Positions 7,138 to 15,593 are shown, numbered from the stretch's first letter. The stretch is DNA of 64,000 nt from Oceanobacter antarcticus (GCF_044962685.1 NZ_JBBKTX010000021.1:1-64000), one strand, 5' to 3'. The notes: generated from the letters alone by a model not told the origin. Numbers and translations: made by a program.

Positions 7138-8293
7138 TTCAGTACGCCTCAGCCTGTTGCGAACCTGGGCTATCGTCAGCAAAGAATTGCGGCAACTGTC
7201 ACGCGACCGCATGACCTTCGGCATGATTGTGATGATTCCACTGATGCAACTGATGTTATTCGGCTATGCCATCAATACCGATGTGCGCCATGTTCAGGCC
7301 GGTTTACTGGATCTCAGCCAGTCCAGTTACAGCCGCTATCTGGTGCAGGCACTGGAAGCATCACAGGCGGTTAATTTCCGCCGTGTGTATCATTCGCTGG
7401 CCGAGGCGGAACAGGCCATCACCCAGGGGGAAGTCAAAGCCGTACTTTACCTGCCAGCCGATATGAGCAGACGTCTGCTCAGCCAACCGGACTTTCCCGG
7501 CAACACACGCATCCACTACGGGCCGGATAATCCGCTGCAAGCCGTGGGTCAATGGCTGGTTGATGGTTCAGATACCATGATCAGCGCCAGCCTGCGGGCT
7601 TTACGTAATATGCCGTTTAATGAACTGAGCAATCAGGCATATACGCTGCCGGTACCACACTTTGAACTGGTGCAATATTTTAATCCGGAGCAGCGCAGCG
7701 CGGTGAATATCGTACCGGGAATGCTGGCCATTATTCTGACCATGACCATGATTATGTTTACCTCTGCCGCCATCGTGCGTGAACGGGAGCACGGCAACAT
7801 GGAATTTCTGATCACCACGCCGGTACACACTCTGGAATTAATGGTCGGTAAAGTGGTTCCTTATATTCTGGTGGGGTTTATTCAGGTCGGTATTATTCTT
7901 GGTATCGGACACCTGGTGTTTTCTGTTCCAATACGTGGTGGGCTACTGACACTGATGATGGCTGCGCTGCTGTTTATCAGCGCCAGCCTGACCATTGGCC
8001 TAGTCATTTCCACGATAACCAAAACGCAGTTACAGGCGATGCAGATGACGGTATTTATTTTAATGCCGTCAATCTTATTATCCGGCTTTATGTTCCCCTA
8101 CGATGCGATGCCGGAACCGGCACAATGGATTGCCGAAGCCCTGCCGGCCACGCATTTTATGCGCCTGATTCGTGGCATTGTGCTGAGAGGTGCCAGCCTG
8201 ACTGGACAGACCTTTGATATGCTGTGGTTGCTGGCATTTACCGTGGTCGGGTTGCTGTTTGCCTCGGTGAGGTTTAAGAAGCGGCTGGATTGA
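7127..8293 (+). CDS. ABC-2 type exporter permease (YbhS/YbhR-like)
   Basis: The 388-residue protein has the ABC-2 layout: one N-terminal membrane helix after 'VSKELRQLSRDRMTFGMI' (residues about 15-45), a large periplasmic domain (about 45-190), then five hydrophobic segments beginning with 'MLAIILTMTMIMFTSAAIV'. 'REREHGNMEFLITTP' is the conserved cytoplasmic coupling motif of this family. ATG 7127 matches the family N-terminus and overlaps the ATPase gene by 11 bases; the open frame from 7016 is mostly out-of-frame ATPase sequence. E. coli systems of this kind have two permeases; only one is present here, so a homodimer is expected. Confidence 0.9.
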   Translation: MWADSVRLSLLRTWAIVSKELRQLSRDRMTFGMIVMIPLMQLMLFGYAINTDVRHVQAGLLDLSQSSYSRYLVQALEASQAVNFRRVYHSLAEAEQAITQGEVKAVLYLPADMSRRLLSQPDFPGNTRIHYGPDNPLQAVGQWLVDGSDTMISASLRALRNMPFNELSNQAYTLPVPHFELVQYFNPEQRSAVNIVPGMLAIILTMTMIMFTSAAIVREREHGNMEFLITTPVHTLELMVGKVVPYILVGFIQVGIILGIGHLVFSVPIRGGLLTLMMAALLFISASLTIGLVISTITKTQLQAMQMTVFILMPSILLSGFMFPYDAMPEPAQWIAEALPATHFMRLIRGIVLRGASLTGQTFDMLWLLAFTVVGLLFASVRFKKRLD

Positions 8294-8629
8294 TTGTTGC
8301 CAAGCCAATAAATCGTCGAGGTGATTAAAAAGACATTTTGATGCAATACGCCTTCGGCTATTGTCATCCTGCGAGCCTGCTACGCAGCCTGTTTGGTGTG
8401 ATGAGTGATCCCTTGGCAAGGGAGGATCCCTGGGTCAAATGATGATTTCCGCTTGAGTGAATGCCGTTGGCACCCTTACAGTTAAAACACAGCAGTTAAA
8501 ACACGGCAGCTAAAACACGTGGCTTGGTTGGTACTTGTTGCGGATTTTGTGACGGCAATCGCATGGCCGCCTTGCCCTGAACAACGGCAACACTCGCGCA
8601 GAGCCGTGCAGGATTAAATATGTCCCCTT
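8294..8629. other. Intergenic stretch with no clear gene
   Basis: These 336 bases separate the exporter operon from a small unknown gene. Both strands contain only short frames without family features. The one ordered structure is the 14-bp triple repeat at 8479-8520. I see no convincing terminator after the permease and no clear promoter for the next gene. Confidence 0.6.
8479..8520. repeat. Three tandem 14-bp repeats
   Basis: Units at 8479-8492, 8493-8506 and 8507-8520 share the form CAG(T/C)TAAAACAC(A/G)(G/T). They are perfectly phased, about 110 bases before the start of the small unknown gene at 8630. Phased repeats like this can be binding sites for a multimeric regulator, but could also be simple slippage. 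Confidence 0.55.
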
Positions 8630-9163
8630 ATGACTATCAGTACGCGCAATACGTGTCAGACGCTTGCCGCTGTTGCGGTTTTGTTTATGATTGCGGTATC
8701 GAGCCTTCAGGACAGACCCGTGAACCATTTCGATCAGGAATCCATTGTGTATGGCGTTATTCGTCATAGCCCCAGTACTCGGGAGGTGATTGCCCAGAAT
8801 GAGCGGCGCACTAACTGGGCGGCGTTGCAGAGTTTGCCTCTGGGAGTGGATGATGATTGGTCTTTATTGTGTCGGGAGATGTTTGCCATGCCGGGGCAAC
8901 ACCTGCTGAATGGCACCTATCAAACCCAGATTATCCATTTTGCAGCCTCTTATCGGGCGGTTGAGTACGAATGGGAGACCTGGCTACGGCAGTTTGAGTC
9001 CCTGTTAAAATCGATGTTCTGGGTATCGGCAACCGTACATCTGGAAACCGAATTGTCGGGCAAGCACACGTTTAGCTGGCAGGCGGATCGCGGCCATATC
9101 CCTTCTGATGCTGAGCTGCGTATGAGCTGCGAATGGGAAAGGGAGGCTGGTTTTGCCTTCTGA
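8630..9163 (+). CDS. Hypothetical exported or anchored protein
   Basis: I do not recognise this 177-residue protein. It begins with a short basic/polar segment and a hydrophobic stretch ('TLAAVAVLFMIAVSSL', about residues 11-26) that could be a signal peptide or a single membrane anchor. The rest is soluble, rich in Trp and Glu, with no cysteine-metal or nucleotide-binding motif that I can see. Its stop overlaps the start of the YheU-type gene by 11 bases, so the two are translationally coupled. The upstream triple repeat may belong to its control region. That it is a real gene is supported by codon use and coupling; the function is unknown. Confidence 0.6.
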   Translation: MTISTRNTCQTLAAVAVLFMIAVSSLQDRPVNHFDQESIVYGVIRHSPSTREVIAQNERRTNWAALQSLPLGVDDDWSLLCREMFAMPGQHLLNGTYQTQIIHFAASYRAVEYEWETWLRQFESLLKSMFWVSATVHLETELSGKHTFSWQADRGHIPSDAELRMSCEWEREAGFAF

Positions 9164-9407
9164 TTATCCGCAAGAAGACGCTCCGGAACACGGTGTGCTC
9201 GAAATACCCTGGAATCGTTTGAGCGCTGAGGCGCTGGATGACATTCTGGCTGAATTTGTGCTGCGCGAAGGTACGGATTATGGCGATGTGGAATTCAGCC
9301 TGGCCGACAAGAAGCAACATGTCATGGGGCAGCTTGAATCCGGCAAGGTGCGGTTGTTATTTGACCCGATCGAAAATAGCTGCCACATTGCTCTGGTCAG
9401 AAAATGA
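9153..9407 (+). CDS. YheU-family protein
   Basis: This is an 84-residue acidic protein containing the family core: 'LEIPWNRLSAEALDDILAEF' and then 'VLREGTDYGDVEFSLADKK', matching the E. coli YheU pattern of IPW...L and FVLREGTDYG. The start is TTG at 9153, preceded by GGGAGG at 9140-9145 and lying inside the end of the upstream gene. YheU has a small known fold, but I know of no established biochemical role. The coupling with an unknown membrane-anchored protein is the main clue to context here. Confidence 0.85.
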   Translation: MPSDYPQEDAPEHGVLEIPWNRLSAEALDDILAEFVLREGTDYGDVEFSLADKKQHVMGQLESGKVRLLFDPIENSCHIALVRK

Positions 9408-9477
9408 TCTGATCAAATCCTGATCTGCCTGGACGTTGATCTGACCGTATGCCAATACACCTCAGGAGGCTGAAGCC

Positions 9478-9675
9478 ATGACTGACATTCGGGTACAACG
9501 TCTGCGCCGTCGAGTTGCAGATGCCGTTGAGGATATCGACGCCATGAAAGCGCAGTTGGCTGACATTCGTGCCTGCTGTGCCGAGTTGTCGGCTTCGATG
9601 CGCAAGATTCGGGAAGATTCAGAAAGGGCCAGGGAAACCGCAGAGCGACGCAAGGTGCTCAAACGAGTGGTTTAA
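9478..9675 (+). CDS. Small coiled-coil hypothetical protein
   Basis: This is a 65-residue, highly charged, all-helical protein with heptad-like spacing and two cysteines in the middle ('DIRACCAELSASMRK'). A strong AGGAGG lies at 9465-9470, 7 bases before the ATG, which argues that it is translated. It lacks a membrane segment or known motif. It is 70 bases after the YheU-type gene and convergent with mnmC. I do not recognise a family. Confidence 0.55.
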   Translation: MTDIRVQRLRRRVADAVEDIDAMKAQLADIRACCAELSASMRKIREDSERARETAERRKVLKRVV

Positions 9676-9746
9676 GCCAGCGGTCGCTAATTTTTTCCTT
9701 TCCCTCTGTTGTTCTCTGTTGTTAATGCCGCGTTTGGCGGTGTGCG

Positions 9747-11879
9747 TCACCGCTTGATCGGTAATTTGCGCCGAATCATGTCTCTTAACAAAAATCGCCC
9801 TGGCCACAAGGCTTCTGCCACACGGTTGCTGACCGGAAGCGCAGAGCCTGTTATTTGGCAAGCCAGCAGCTCTGCGCATAAAGGCGCTGATGCCAGCCCG
9901 CGAGAACCATGCCCCAGATTGATCCAGAGTCCTTCCAGTAGCGGTGCCTTGCGAGCCGGTATCTGTCGGGCATTTTTGATCATGGGGGCGTAACAGTGGA
10001 TAAAACGATCAGTGTCCACGACTGGGCCAGCCATTGGCAGGTAGTCGGGGGTGGTACAGCGAAAACTGGTACGGCCGCCGACCACCAGTTTGTGTGTACT
10101 GACTTTACTGGCCAGCGTACCCCATAAATCGCCAAAGTCCTGCAAGTGGCCCAGGTTGGTTTGATGATCTTGCTCGCGCAGTGTCTTGTCTGGATCATTC
10201 TGGTGATAGGTTGCGCCCAATACCAGTTGTCCTTCCCTTGGTGGTGCCATATAGCTGCGACCACACAGTACGGTTGTCAGTGGCGGGCTTTGTGCCGCAT
10301 CGAGGTAAGTCAGTTGGCCGCGAATGGATTTGATTGGCAGGTAGGTATCAGGTAGCAACTGTTGGGTGGTAGCGGCGGTGGCGATCACCAGCTGTTGGGT
10401 GGTCTGGCTGCTGGACGTTGTTCCTGCTGTATCTGTTGTTGTATCGAGCTGTAATTGCCAATGCTTGTTGGTGAGTTGCGTTATGGCACTGACATTAGCG
10501 ATCTGGACGTCGATCAGTGAGTGATCCAACAGCCGCTGGCACACATCAGCCGGGCTGACCCAGCCAGCCGCAGGGAAGAACAGCCCCCCTTGTTGCTGTG
10601 GACTACCAGCCAGCACACTGGCTTGTGCAGCGGATACCGGCTGAATCAAGGATGCTGGGTAATGGAGGCGGTCGAGAAATTTCTGCTGGCGCTGTTGTTC
10701 AGCCGCAGACCAGGCCAGTTGCAAGACGCCGCAAGCATTCCAAACCCCATCTGCGGACGGCTCAAACAGACGATTCATCCAGCGCAAACTGGTGAGATAA
10801 GCGTGCAGATAGAATTCGGTATGGGTCGCCTGGTCGTTGGCTGCCAGTTTGACATACAGCCCTCCCTGAGGGTTGCCGGAAGCGCCGGTGGCGATACCTG
10901 ATTGATCGATAACTTGCACCTTGATACCGCGCTCGGCCAGTGCTCTGGCGGTGGTTGCACCTGCCAGCCCGGCACCTACGATGATAACCGCTGCCGCGCT
11001 GCTATCAGAGAGGGACATCGGGGTTGGTAATGAGGGCGTCATCCAAGGCTGTGAATTGGCTTCTGGTGGCTGCTCCGGGCCAATACTGGCTTTATAGGTG
11101 GCTGCCAACATTTCCCGTTTGCCGTTATAGCCTTTGGGTTTGTAGACGTTAAAGCCTGCCCCTTGCAGCCCTCGGCGCACCACACTGGCGGCGGTAAAGG
11201 TCGCCAGTGTGGTTGAGCCTGTCAGTTGCGGATGGCGTCGGCTTAGGCGTCGAATCTGCTTGAACAGATCAGGCTGCCACATCTCCGGGTTGTTAGCCGG
11301 GGCAAATCCATCCAGATACCAGGCATGTACCGGCCCGGAAAGCTCGGCCAAAGCATCGACAACATCATCCAGTATCAGCGTCAACTGCACTCGCTGCTCC
11401 GGCCAGCAAAGACTGTGAAAACCGGTGATGGCGTCGGGATATTGCGTCAGTAATTGTGTGGTCAACTCTGCCAGCTCCGGCCACAGTGCCAGTGCTCTGG
11501 AGAGCTGTTGGCGGGATAGCGGGTATTTTTCAATGCTGGTGATATGTAACCAGCAGTCATTGTTTGGCTGTTGCCGGAAAGCTTGCCAGGTGGTGAGAAA
11601 ATTCAGTCCGGTACCAAACCCGGTTTCAACAATACAAAATGGCCCACGCCAGCTGGCCCAGCGGTGCGGCAGCTGGTTGTGCTGCAGAAAGACGTAGCGA
11701 CTCTCTGCCAGACCGTCGTGCAAGGAAAAATAAGGATCGTCAAACTGACTGGATACCGGCAGTACGTCGTTTTGCCAGGTGATCTCCGGGGGGGTCAACG
11801 GAGGTAACGGGCCGGGCCGTGAGTGGGTGCGGTGCGACGTATTGTTTGAGCCGTTGCTGCGGGAGGTTGTTTCGGCCAC
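9747..11879 (-). CDS. mnmC: Bifunctional tRNA mnm5s2U34 biosynthesis protein MnmC
   Basis: The 710-residue protein has two enzyme domains for the wobble uridine of certain tRNAs. The N-terminal MnmD methyltransferase shows 'ETGFGTGLNFL' (about 85-95) for SAM binding and 'WYLDGFAPANNPEMW' (about 187-201). The C-terminal FAD-dependent oxidase starts with 'VIIVGAGLAGATTARAL' near residue 298. The oxidase removes the carboxymethyl group and the methyltransferase adds the final methyl. The best start in frame is GTG at 11879, about 40 residues before the first conserved segment; it has no strong Shine-Dalgarno sequence, so the true start could lie slightly downstream. It is the last gene of a minus-strand series, convergent with the small ORF at 9478. 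Confidence 0.93.
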   Translation of the reverse strand: MAETTSRSNGSNNTSHRTHSRPGPLPPLTPPEITWQNDVLPVSSQFDDPYFSLHDGLAESRYVFLQHNQLPHRWASWRGPFCIVETGFGTGLNFLTTWQAFRQQPNNDCWLHITSIEKYPLSRQQLSRALALWPELAELTTQLLTQYPDAITGFHSLCWPEQRVQLTLILDDVVDALAELSGPVHAWYLDGFAPANNPEMWQPDLFKQIRRLSRRHPQLTGSTTLATFTAASVVRRGLQGAGFNVYKPKGYNGKREMLAATYKASIGPEQPPEANSQPWMTPSLPTPMSLSDSSAAAVIIVGAGLAGATTARALAERGIKVQVIDQSGIATGASGNPQGGLYVKLAANDQATHTEFYLHAYLTSLRWMNRLFEPSADGVWNACGVLQLAWSAAEQQRQQKFLDRLHYPASLIQPVSAAQASVLAGSPQQQGGLFFPAAGWVSPADVCQRLLDHSLIDVQIANVSAITQLTNKHWQLQLDTTTDTAGTTSSSQTTQQLVIATAATTQQLLPDTYLPIKSIRGQLTYLDAAQSPPLTTVLCGRSYMAPPREGQLVLGATYHQNDPDKTLREQDHQTNLGHLQDFGDLWGTLASKVSTHKLVVGGRTSFRCTTPDYLPMAGPVVDTDRFIHCYAPMIKNARQIPARKAPLLEGLWINLGHGSRGLASAPLCAELLACQITGSALPVSNRVAEALWPGRFLLRDMIRRKLPIKR

Positions 11880-11971
11880 GGGTTTTCCGGGTACTGGGAG
11901 CGGGGCGCTGATGGTAGCAAAAACCGGTACTGGCTGGCAGTACCGGATGGTGATGAGAGGATCAGCGAAAG

Positions 11972-12541
11972 TTACTGAATTTGTTCCACACTGATCAGGA
12001 TGACGGGCTCTTTGGGTTTGTCGCCCGGCAGCGTTTCAACCTTGCTGATGGCATCAACCACGTCCATGCCAGCGGTGACACGCCCGAACACGGCGTAACC
12101 AAAGTCACGGCTGCCGTGATCCAGAAAGCCGTTGTCTTTCAGGTTGATAAAAAACTGGCTGGTGGCGCTATCGGGATCGCCACGGCGGGCCATGGCAATG
12201 CTTCCCCGAACGTTTTTAAGACCGTTTTTGGCTTCATTGGCGATGGGCGGTAAGGTTGCCCGCTGGCGCATATCGGTAGTGTAACCACCACCCTGAATCA
12301 TAAAATCACCAATGACCCGGTGAAACAGGGTCTGGTTGTAATGACCGCTGGCCACATAAGTAAGAAAGTTGTCCACCGACAACGGCGCCTTGCTGCGATC
12401 CAGTACCAGCTCAATGAGCCCCATGTTGGTGGTCAGGCGAATCGGAACCAAGTCTTCGGTAGTGGGATCTGCCCAGGCGGATGACAACATCAGTGCGGCG
12501 CTCAGGGCCAGCAGCTGTTTCAGTAAAAAACGGCGGTACAT
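11972..12541 (-). CDS. Periplasmic peptidyl-prolyl isomerase (cyclophilin, PpiA-like)
   Basis: The 189-residue protein begins with a Sec signal (MYRRFLLKQLLALSAALMLS, cleavage likely after SAWA near residue 24). The cyclophilin core shows 'FHRVIGDFMIQGGGY' (catalytic Arg), 'SIAMARRGDPDSATSQFFIN' and 'YAVFGRVTAGMDVVDAI'. Cyclophilins catalyse cis-trans isomerisation of Xaa-Pro bonds; with this signal it should assist folding in the periplasm. A gap of 89 bases separates it from the upstream SH3-protein gene on the same strand. I prefer PpiA-like over the cytoplasmic PpiB because of the signal peptide. Confidence 0.9.
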   Translation of the reverse strand: MYRRFLLKQLLALSAALMLSSAWADPTTEDLVPIRLTTNMGLIELVLDRSKAPLSVDNFLTYVASGHYNQTLFHRVIGDFMIQGGGYTTDMRQRATLPPIANEAKNGLKNVRGSIAMARRGDPDSATSQFFINLKDNGFLDHGSRDFGYAVFGRVTAGMDVVDAISKVETLPGDKPKEPVILISVEQIQ

Positions 12542-12630
12542 CGGAATATCTCCACAGGGAATGGGCTAAGGCCTGTCGTGTCGCTCCGGCCAAGGTGTGT
12601 AGTCGGAGCAACGGGTGTGTTTGGCGGCTA

Positions 12631-13350
12631 TCAGGACCAACCGCTGGTGTGTTTGCGGCCACCTCGCAGGGCGGGCAGTATCAGCCCGGCCAGAATGCCG
12701 AGAAAGACCAGACCACCGCCGTAGATCAGGCGATTGAGGTCGCGGTCATCGCGTAATTGCGCGTTTTCTGCACTCATGGCTTCGAGCTGGATTTCCAGCT
12801 CCTGATTGCGGGTAGACAGCTTGCGGGCTTTTTCATCCAGGGCCAGTGCGCCGGATGATACTTCGCGGATGCTGCTCAGTTCCTGGGTGGCTTTTTCTGT
12901 TTTTTGTTCCAGAGTGCTGCGTTCTGAACGCAAGCTTTTGACTTCGCTTTCCAGTGTTTGCAAGCGCTCGGTGGCGGTTGAAAGTTCAGCACGGGCTTTT
13001 TCCAGCTCACGGTTGGCCAACACCAAATGCTCACGGGCGGTCGGCTCGTTGTCGAGGTAGCGGGTCAGAACCCAGCCTTCATTACCCTTGTCGGTACGAA
13101 CGAGTGAATAACCGGCGTCGGCATTTTCGCCCAGCAATACCAGATGTTCGCCACTTTTCAGCGCCTGAATAATCCGGTGCTGGGCGGTGGGGCCGGAGCG
13201 CAATTGCAGCCACAGGGTGTCGGTGACATAACGCTTTTCACCGGAGGATACGGCAACATAGCGATCACCTTCGGCCGTTTGTTCGGCCAGGGCGCTGGTA
13301 GTGCCTGTGGCGATGATCAGGCATAAACCCAGTTGCGTTAACAGCTTCAC
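12631..13350 (-). CDS. SH3-domain membrane protein (TIGR04211/YgiM-like)
   Basis: This 239-residue protein starts with a signal peptide (residues about 1-22). It continues with a bacterial SH3 domain ('RYVTDTLWLQLRSGPTAQHR' through 'GWVLTRYLDNEP', about 40-105), a long coiled coil (about 110-205), one C-terminal membrane helix ('LIYGGGLVFLGILAGLILP') and a short basic tail. The same order occurs in the YgiM/TIGR04211 family. SH3b domains often bind cell-wall peptides. The start is GTG at 13350 with GGAGT 10 bases before it. It is 22 bases after the yciI gene and probably co-transcribed. The precise role is unknown. Confidence 0.85.
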   Translation of the reverse strand: MKLLTQLGLCLIIATGTTSALAEQTAEGDRYVAVSSGEKRYVTDTLWLQLRSGPTAQHRIIQALKSGEHLVLLGENADAGYSLVRTDKGNEGWVLTRYLDNEPTAREHLVLANRELEKARAELSTATERLQTLESEVKSLRSERSTLEQKTEKATQELSSIREVSSGALALDEKARKLSTRNQELEIQLEAMSAENAQLRDDRDLNRLIYGGGLVFLGILAGLILPALRGGRKHTSGWS

Positions 13351-13372
13351 GTCTTACTCCTTGCAGGCTGCC

Positions 13373-13672
13373 TTATGGCAACACTTTCTTGAACGGTTTT
13401 ACGATGACCTGCTGATACACACCGGCGTCGATATAGGGGTCGGTATCGGCCCAGCGCTGGGCATCTGGCAGTGAGTTGAATTCGGCAATCACCAGGCTGC
13501 CGGTAAATCCTTCGCTGCCGGGATCTTCGCTATCAATGGCAGGGTGGGGGCCAGCGACTAGCAGACGACCCTCGGCTGACAGGGTTTGCAGGCGTTTTAA
13601 ATGTGCAGGGCGGGCCGACAGACGTTGATCGAGACTGTTGGCGACGTCCTGGCTGATAATGGCGTACCACAT
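13373..13672 (-). CDS. yciI: YciI family protein
   Basis: The 99-residue protein has the ferredoxin-like YCII fold signature: 'MWYAIISQDVANSLDQR' at the start, 'RPAHLKRLQTLSAEGRLLVA' in the middle with the conserved His, and 'DAQRWADTDPYIDAGVY' near the end with the conserved Asp-Pro-Tyr. It starts 3 bases after the yciB stop, so the two are one transcript, as in E. coli. The family is compact and conserved, but its reaction is not established. Confidence 0.92.
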   Translation of the reverse strand: MWYAIISQDVANSLDQRLSARPAHLKRLQTLSAEGRLLVAGPHPAIDSEDPGSEGFTGSLVIAEFNSLPDAQRWADTDPYIDAGVYQQVIVKPFKKVLP

Positions 13673-13675
13673 GGT

Positions 13676-14281
13676 TCAGGGCTCCTCATGGTTCATGTAT
13701 CGGTATAAAAAGATTGACTGGGCCATGATAAAAACAATAGTCAGCCCCAGTAGGCCAAATAACTTGAAGTTTACCCAAATATCTTCAGAAAAGTTGTAGG
13801 CAACAACCAGGTTGGCAATCCCGCTCAGCAGGAAAAAGGCAACCCAGGCATAATTCAACTGTATCCAAACTGACACGGGCAGGGTCAGGTTCTGCCCCAT
13901 CATCCGCTGCAACAGTGTGGTGCCGGTGACCCAGTAGGTGCCGAGAAAGGCAGCGGCAAATAACCAGTTAACGACGGTGGGTTTCCATTGGATAAAGGTT
14001 TTATCTTGCAAAATGACCGTGGCACTGCCCATCACGACGACCAGCGCCAGCGTGACCAGGTGCATGTTCTCGACCTTGCCGGTGCTCAGGCGGGTATAGA
14101 TAATCTGCAAAATGGTTGCCGGGATCAGTACGGCGGTGGCCAGCACAATCGGTTCCATTGCGTGTAGCGAGGCCTGCTGGTTGGCATTCAACCAGGGCGA
14201 TACCCATTCAATCAGTTCCGGTGCGAACTTGTAGGTCAGAAAAAAAACAACAATCGGTAAAAAATCCAGGAGTAACTTCAT
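13676..14281 (-). CDS. yciB: Inner membrane septation protein YciB (IspZ)
   Basis: The 201-residue protein has about five to six hydrophobic helices. It opens with 'MKLLLDFLPIVVFFLTYK' and contains 'QWKPTVVNWLFAAAFLG', both characteristic of the YciB/IspZ family. The family is needed for normal septation and envelope integrity in some bacteria. The gene is divergent from the PHP gene, with only 38 bases between the starts, and leads a minus-strand run of yciB, yciI, the SH3-protein gene and the cyclophilin gene. Confidence 0.93.
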   Translation of the reverse strand: MKLLLDFLPIVVFFLTYKFAPELIEWVSPWLNANQQASLHAMEPIVLATAVLIPATILQIIYTRLSTGKVENMHLVTLALVVVMGSATVILQDKTFIQWKPTVVNWLFAAAFLGTYWVTGTTLLQRMMGQNLTLPVSVWIQLNYAWVAFFLLSGIANLVVAYNFSEDIWVNFKLFGLLGLTIVFIMAQSIFLYRYMNHEEP

Positions 14282-14319
14282 TCGCTTCGCATTCTATGTC
14301 CTATTACAATGGGGCGATT

Positions 14320-15204
14320 ATGGCTGAACCTACCAAGAGCGTCCACGTGAACTCAGAGATCGATTTGCACTGCCACAGTAATGCATCCGACGGCCACTTT
14401 CCGCCGGATGAACTGGTACGCCTTGCTGCCGGGCGTGGTATCAAAACCCTGGCGATCACAGACCATGATACGGTAGACGGGTTCCGCCGCGGCCGGAATA
14501 CGGCGGCAGAGCTGGGTATTCGGCTGATTCCTGGGATTGAATTGTCTACGGTCTGGAGCGGTGTATCGGTTCATATTGTCGGGCTCGGTTTTGACCCGGA
14601 CGCCGCAGTGATGCAACAGGCCGAGCAGCATCAGAGCTCAGTGCGGGCGGCGCGAGCGGAAATTATTGCAGCACGGCTAGCAAAAAAACTGCGTTGTGAC
14701 ATACCGCTGGCAGATGTGATCGCTTTCGGTAACACCAGCGCAGACCAGTTGGGGCGTCCCCATTTCGCCAAATACCTGGTTGAAAAGGGCCTGGTGCCCA
14801 GCATCCAGCATGCGTTCAGCAAATTGCTGGGCGCTGGCAAAATAGGCGATGTCAAAAGCGGCTGGCCAGAAATGACCACGGCGGTTGAGTGGATTGTGGC
14901 TGCCGGAGGTACGCCGGTGCTGGCCCATGCCCACCTTTATAATATGACCCGCACCAAGCTGCGCAGCTGCATCCGTGATTTTGCTGCTGCAGGTGGCAAG
15001 GCGCTGGAAGTGAGTTACGGCAAGATGGACAGCAACCAGTCAGGCCAGATGGCGGCGTTGGCGCGGGAGTTTAATATGCTCGGATCTTGCGGCAGTGATT
15101 ACCATGGCCCGAATCGTTTTGGCCTGGAACTGGGCGTTATGCCGACGTTTCCATCACTGATTACGCCGGTATGGCAACAGTGGCAGGTGTCTATCCCGGC
15201 GTAA
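14320..15204 (+). CDS. PHP-domain 5'-nuclease (RNase AM/YciV-like)
   Basis: The 294-residue protein carries the four PHP metal-binding motifs: 'DLHCHSNASDG' near the N-terminus, 'AITDHDTVDGF', 'GIELSTVWSGVSVHIVG', and a C-terminal 'CGSDYHGPNRFGLELG'. E. coli YciV (RNase AM) trims 5' ends of small RNAs and rRNA precursors. As in E. coli it is followed by yciO, although a MITE-like element now lies between. I chose ATG 14320; ATG 14296 in the same frame is possible but has no Shine-Dalgarno sequence. Confidence 0.9.
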   Translation: MAEPTKSVHVNSEIDLHCHSNASDGHFPPDELVRLAAGRGIKTLAITDHDTVDGFRRGRNTAAELGIRLIPGIELSTVWSGVSVHIVGLGFDPDAAVMQQAEQHQSSVRAARAEIIAARLAKKLRCDIPLADVIAFGNTSADQLGRPHFAKYLVEKGLVPSIQHAFSKLLGAGKIGDVKSGWPEMTTAVEWIVAAGGTPVLAHAHLYNMTRTKLRSCIRDFAAAGGKALEVSYGKMDSNQSGQMAALAREFNMLGSCGSDYHGPNRFGLELGVMPTFPSLITPVWQQWQVSIPA

Positions 15205-15257
15205 TTCGTCGTCATATGCCTGACAGTCACGTATTCGTTAGCCATATTATTGGCTAG

Positions 15258-15535
15258 GGGGCGTTCTCAATTGGTCAATCGAACCTGCTGAGAGCCCGTT
15301 GGCTTCAGAACAAGCCATGAGGAGTGCCTCCTGTGTTTAATAAACAGGGCGTGCTAAATAAGTGACGAATAACACCGTTCTGGAGTCAACTGGCCTCAGC
15401 CCGAAGGGTTATGGTTAAAAATCCATCATGCGGTGTTGTTGAACTTGAAAAGGGCCCACCATTCTCTGCGTTCAACGCCTTGCCTGATGGATTTTTTCTC
15501 CATAACAGGACGCGTTAACTAATTGAGAACGCCCC
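15258..15535. mobile_element. MITE-like element with CTAG target duplication
   Basis: GGGGCGTTCTCAATT (15258-15272) is perfectly inverted as AATTGAGAACGCCCC (15521-15535). CTAG flanks both ends (15254-15257 and 15536-15539), which fits the 4-base YTAR target duplication of the IS5 group. There is no open frame for a transposase in the 278 bases. Inside, 15408-15444 and 15470-15506 form a second, imperfect inverted repeat of about 37 bases, so the RNA or single strand could fold into a long hairpin. It sits between the PHP gene and yciO, which are adjacent in E. coli. I infer a non-autonomous element mobilised by an IS5-type transposase elsewhere. Confidence 0.7.
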
Positions 15536-15593
15536 CTAGCAAGGCAGTCGTTGTGTTGACAATGGCAACAGTTTGAATGTTACAGGAGCTCAT

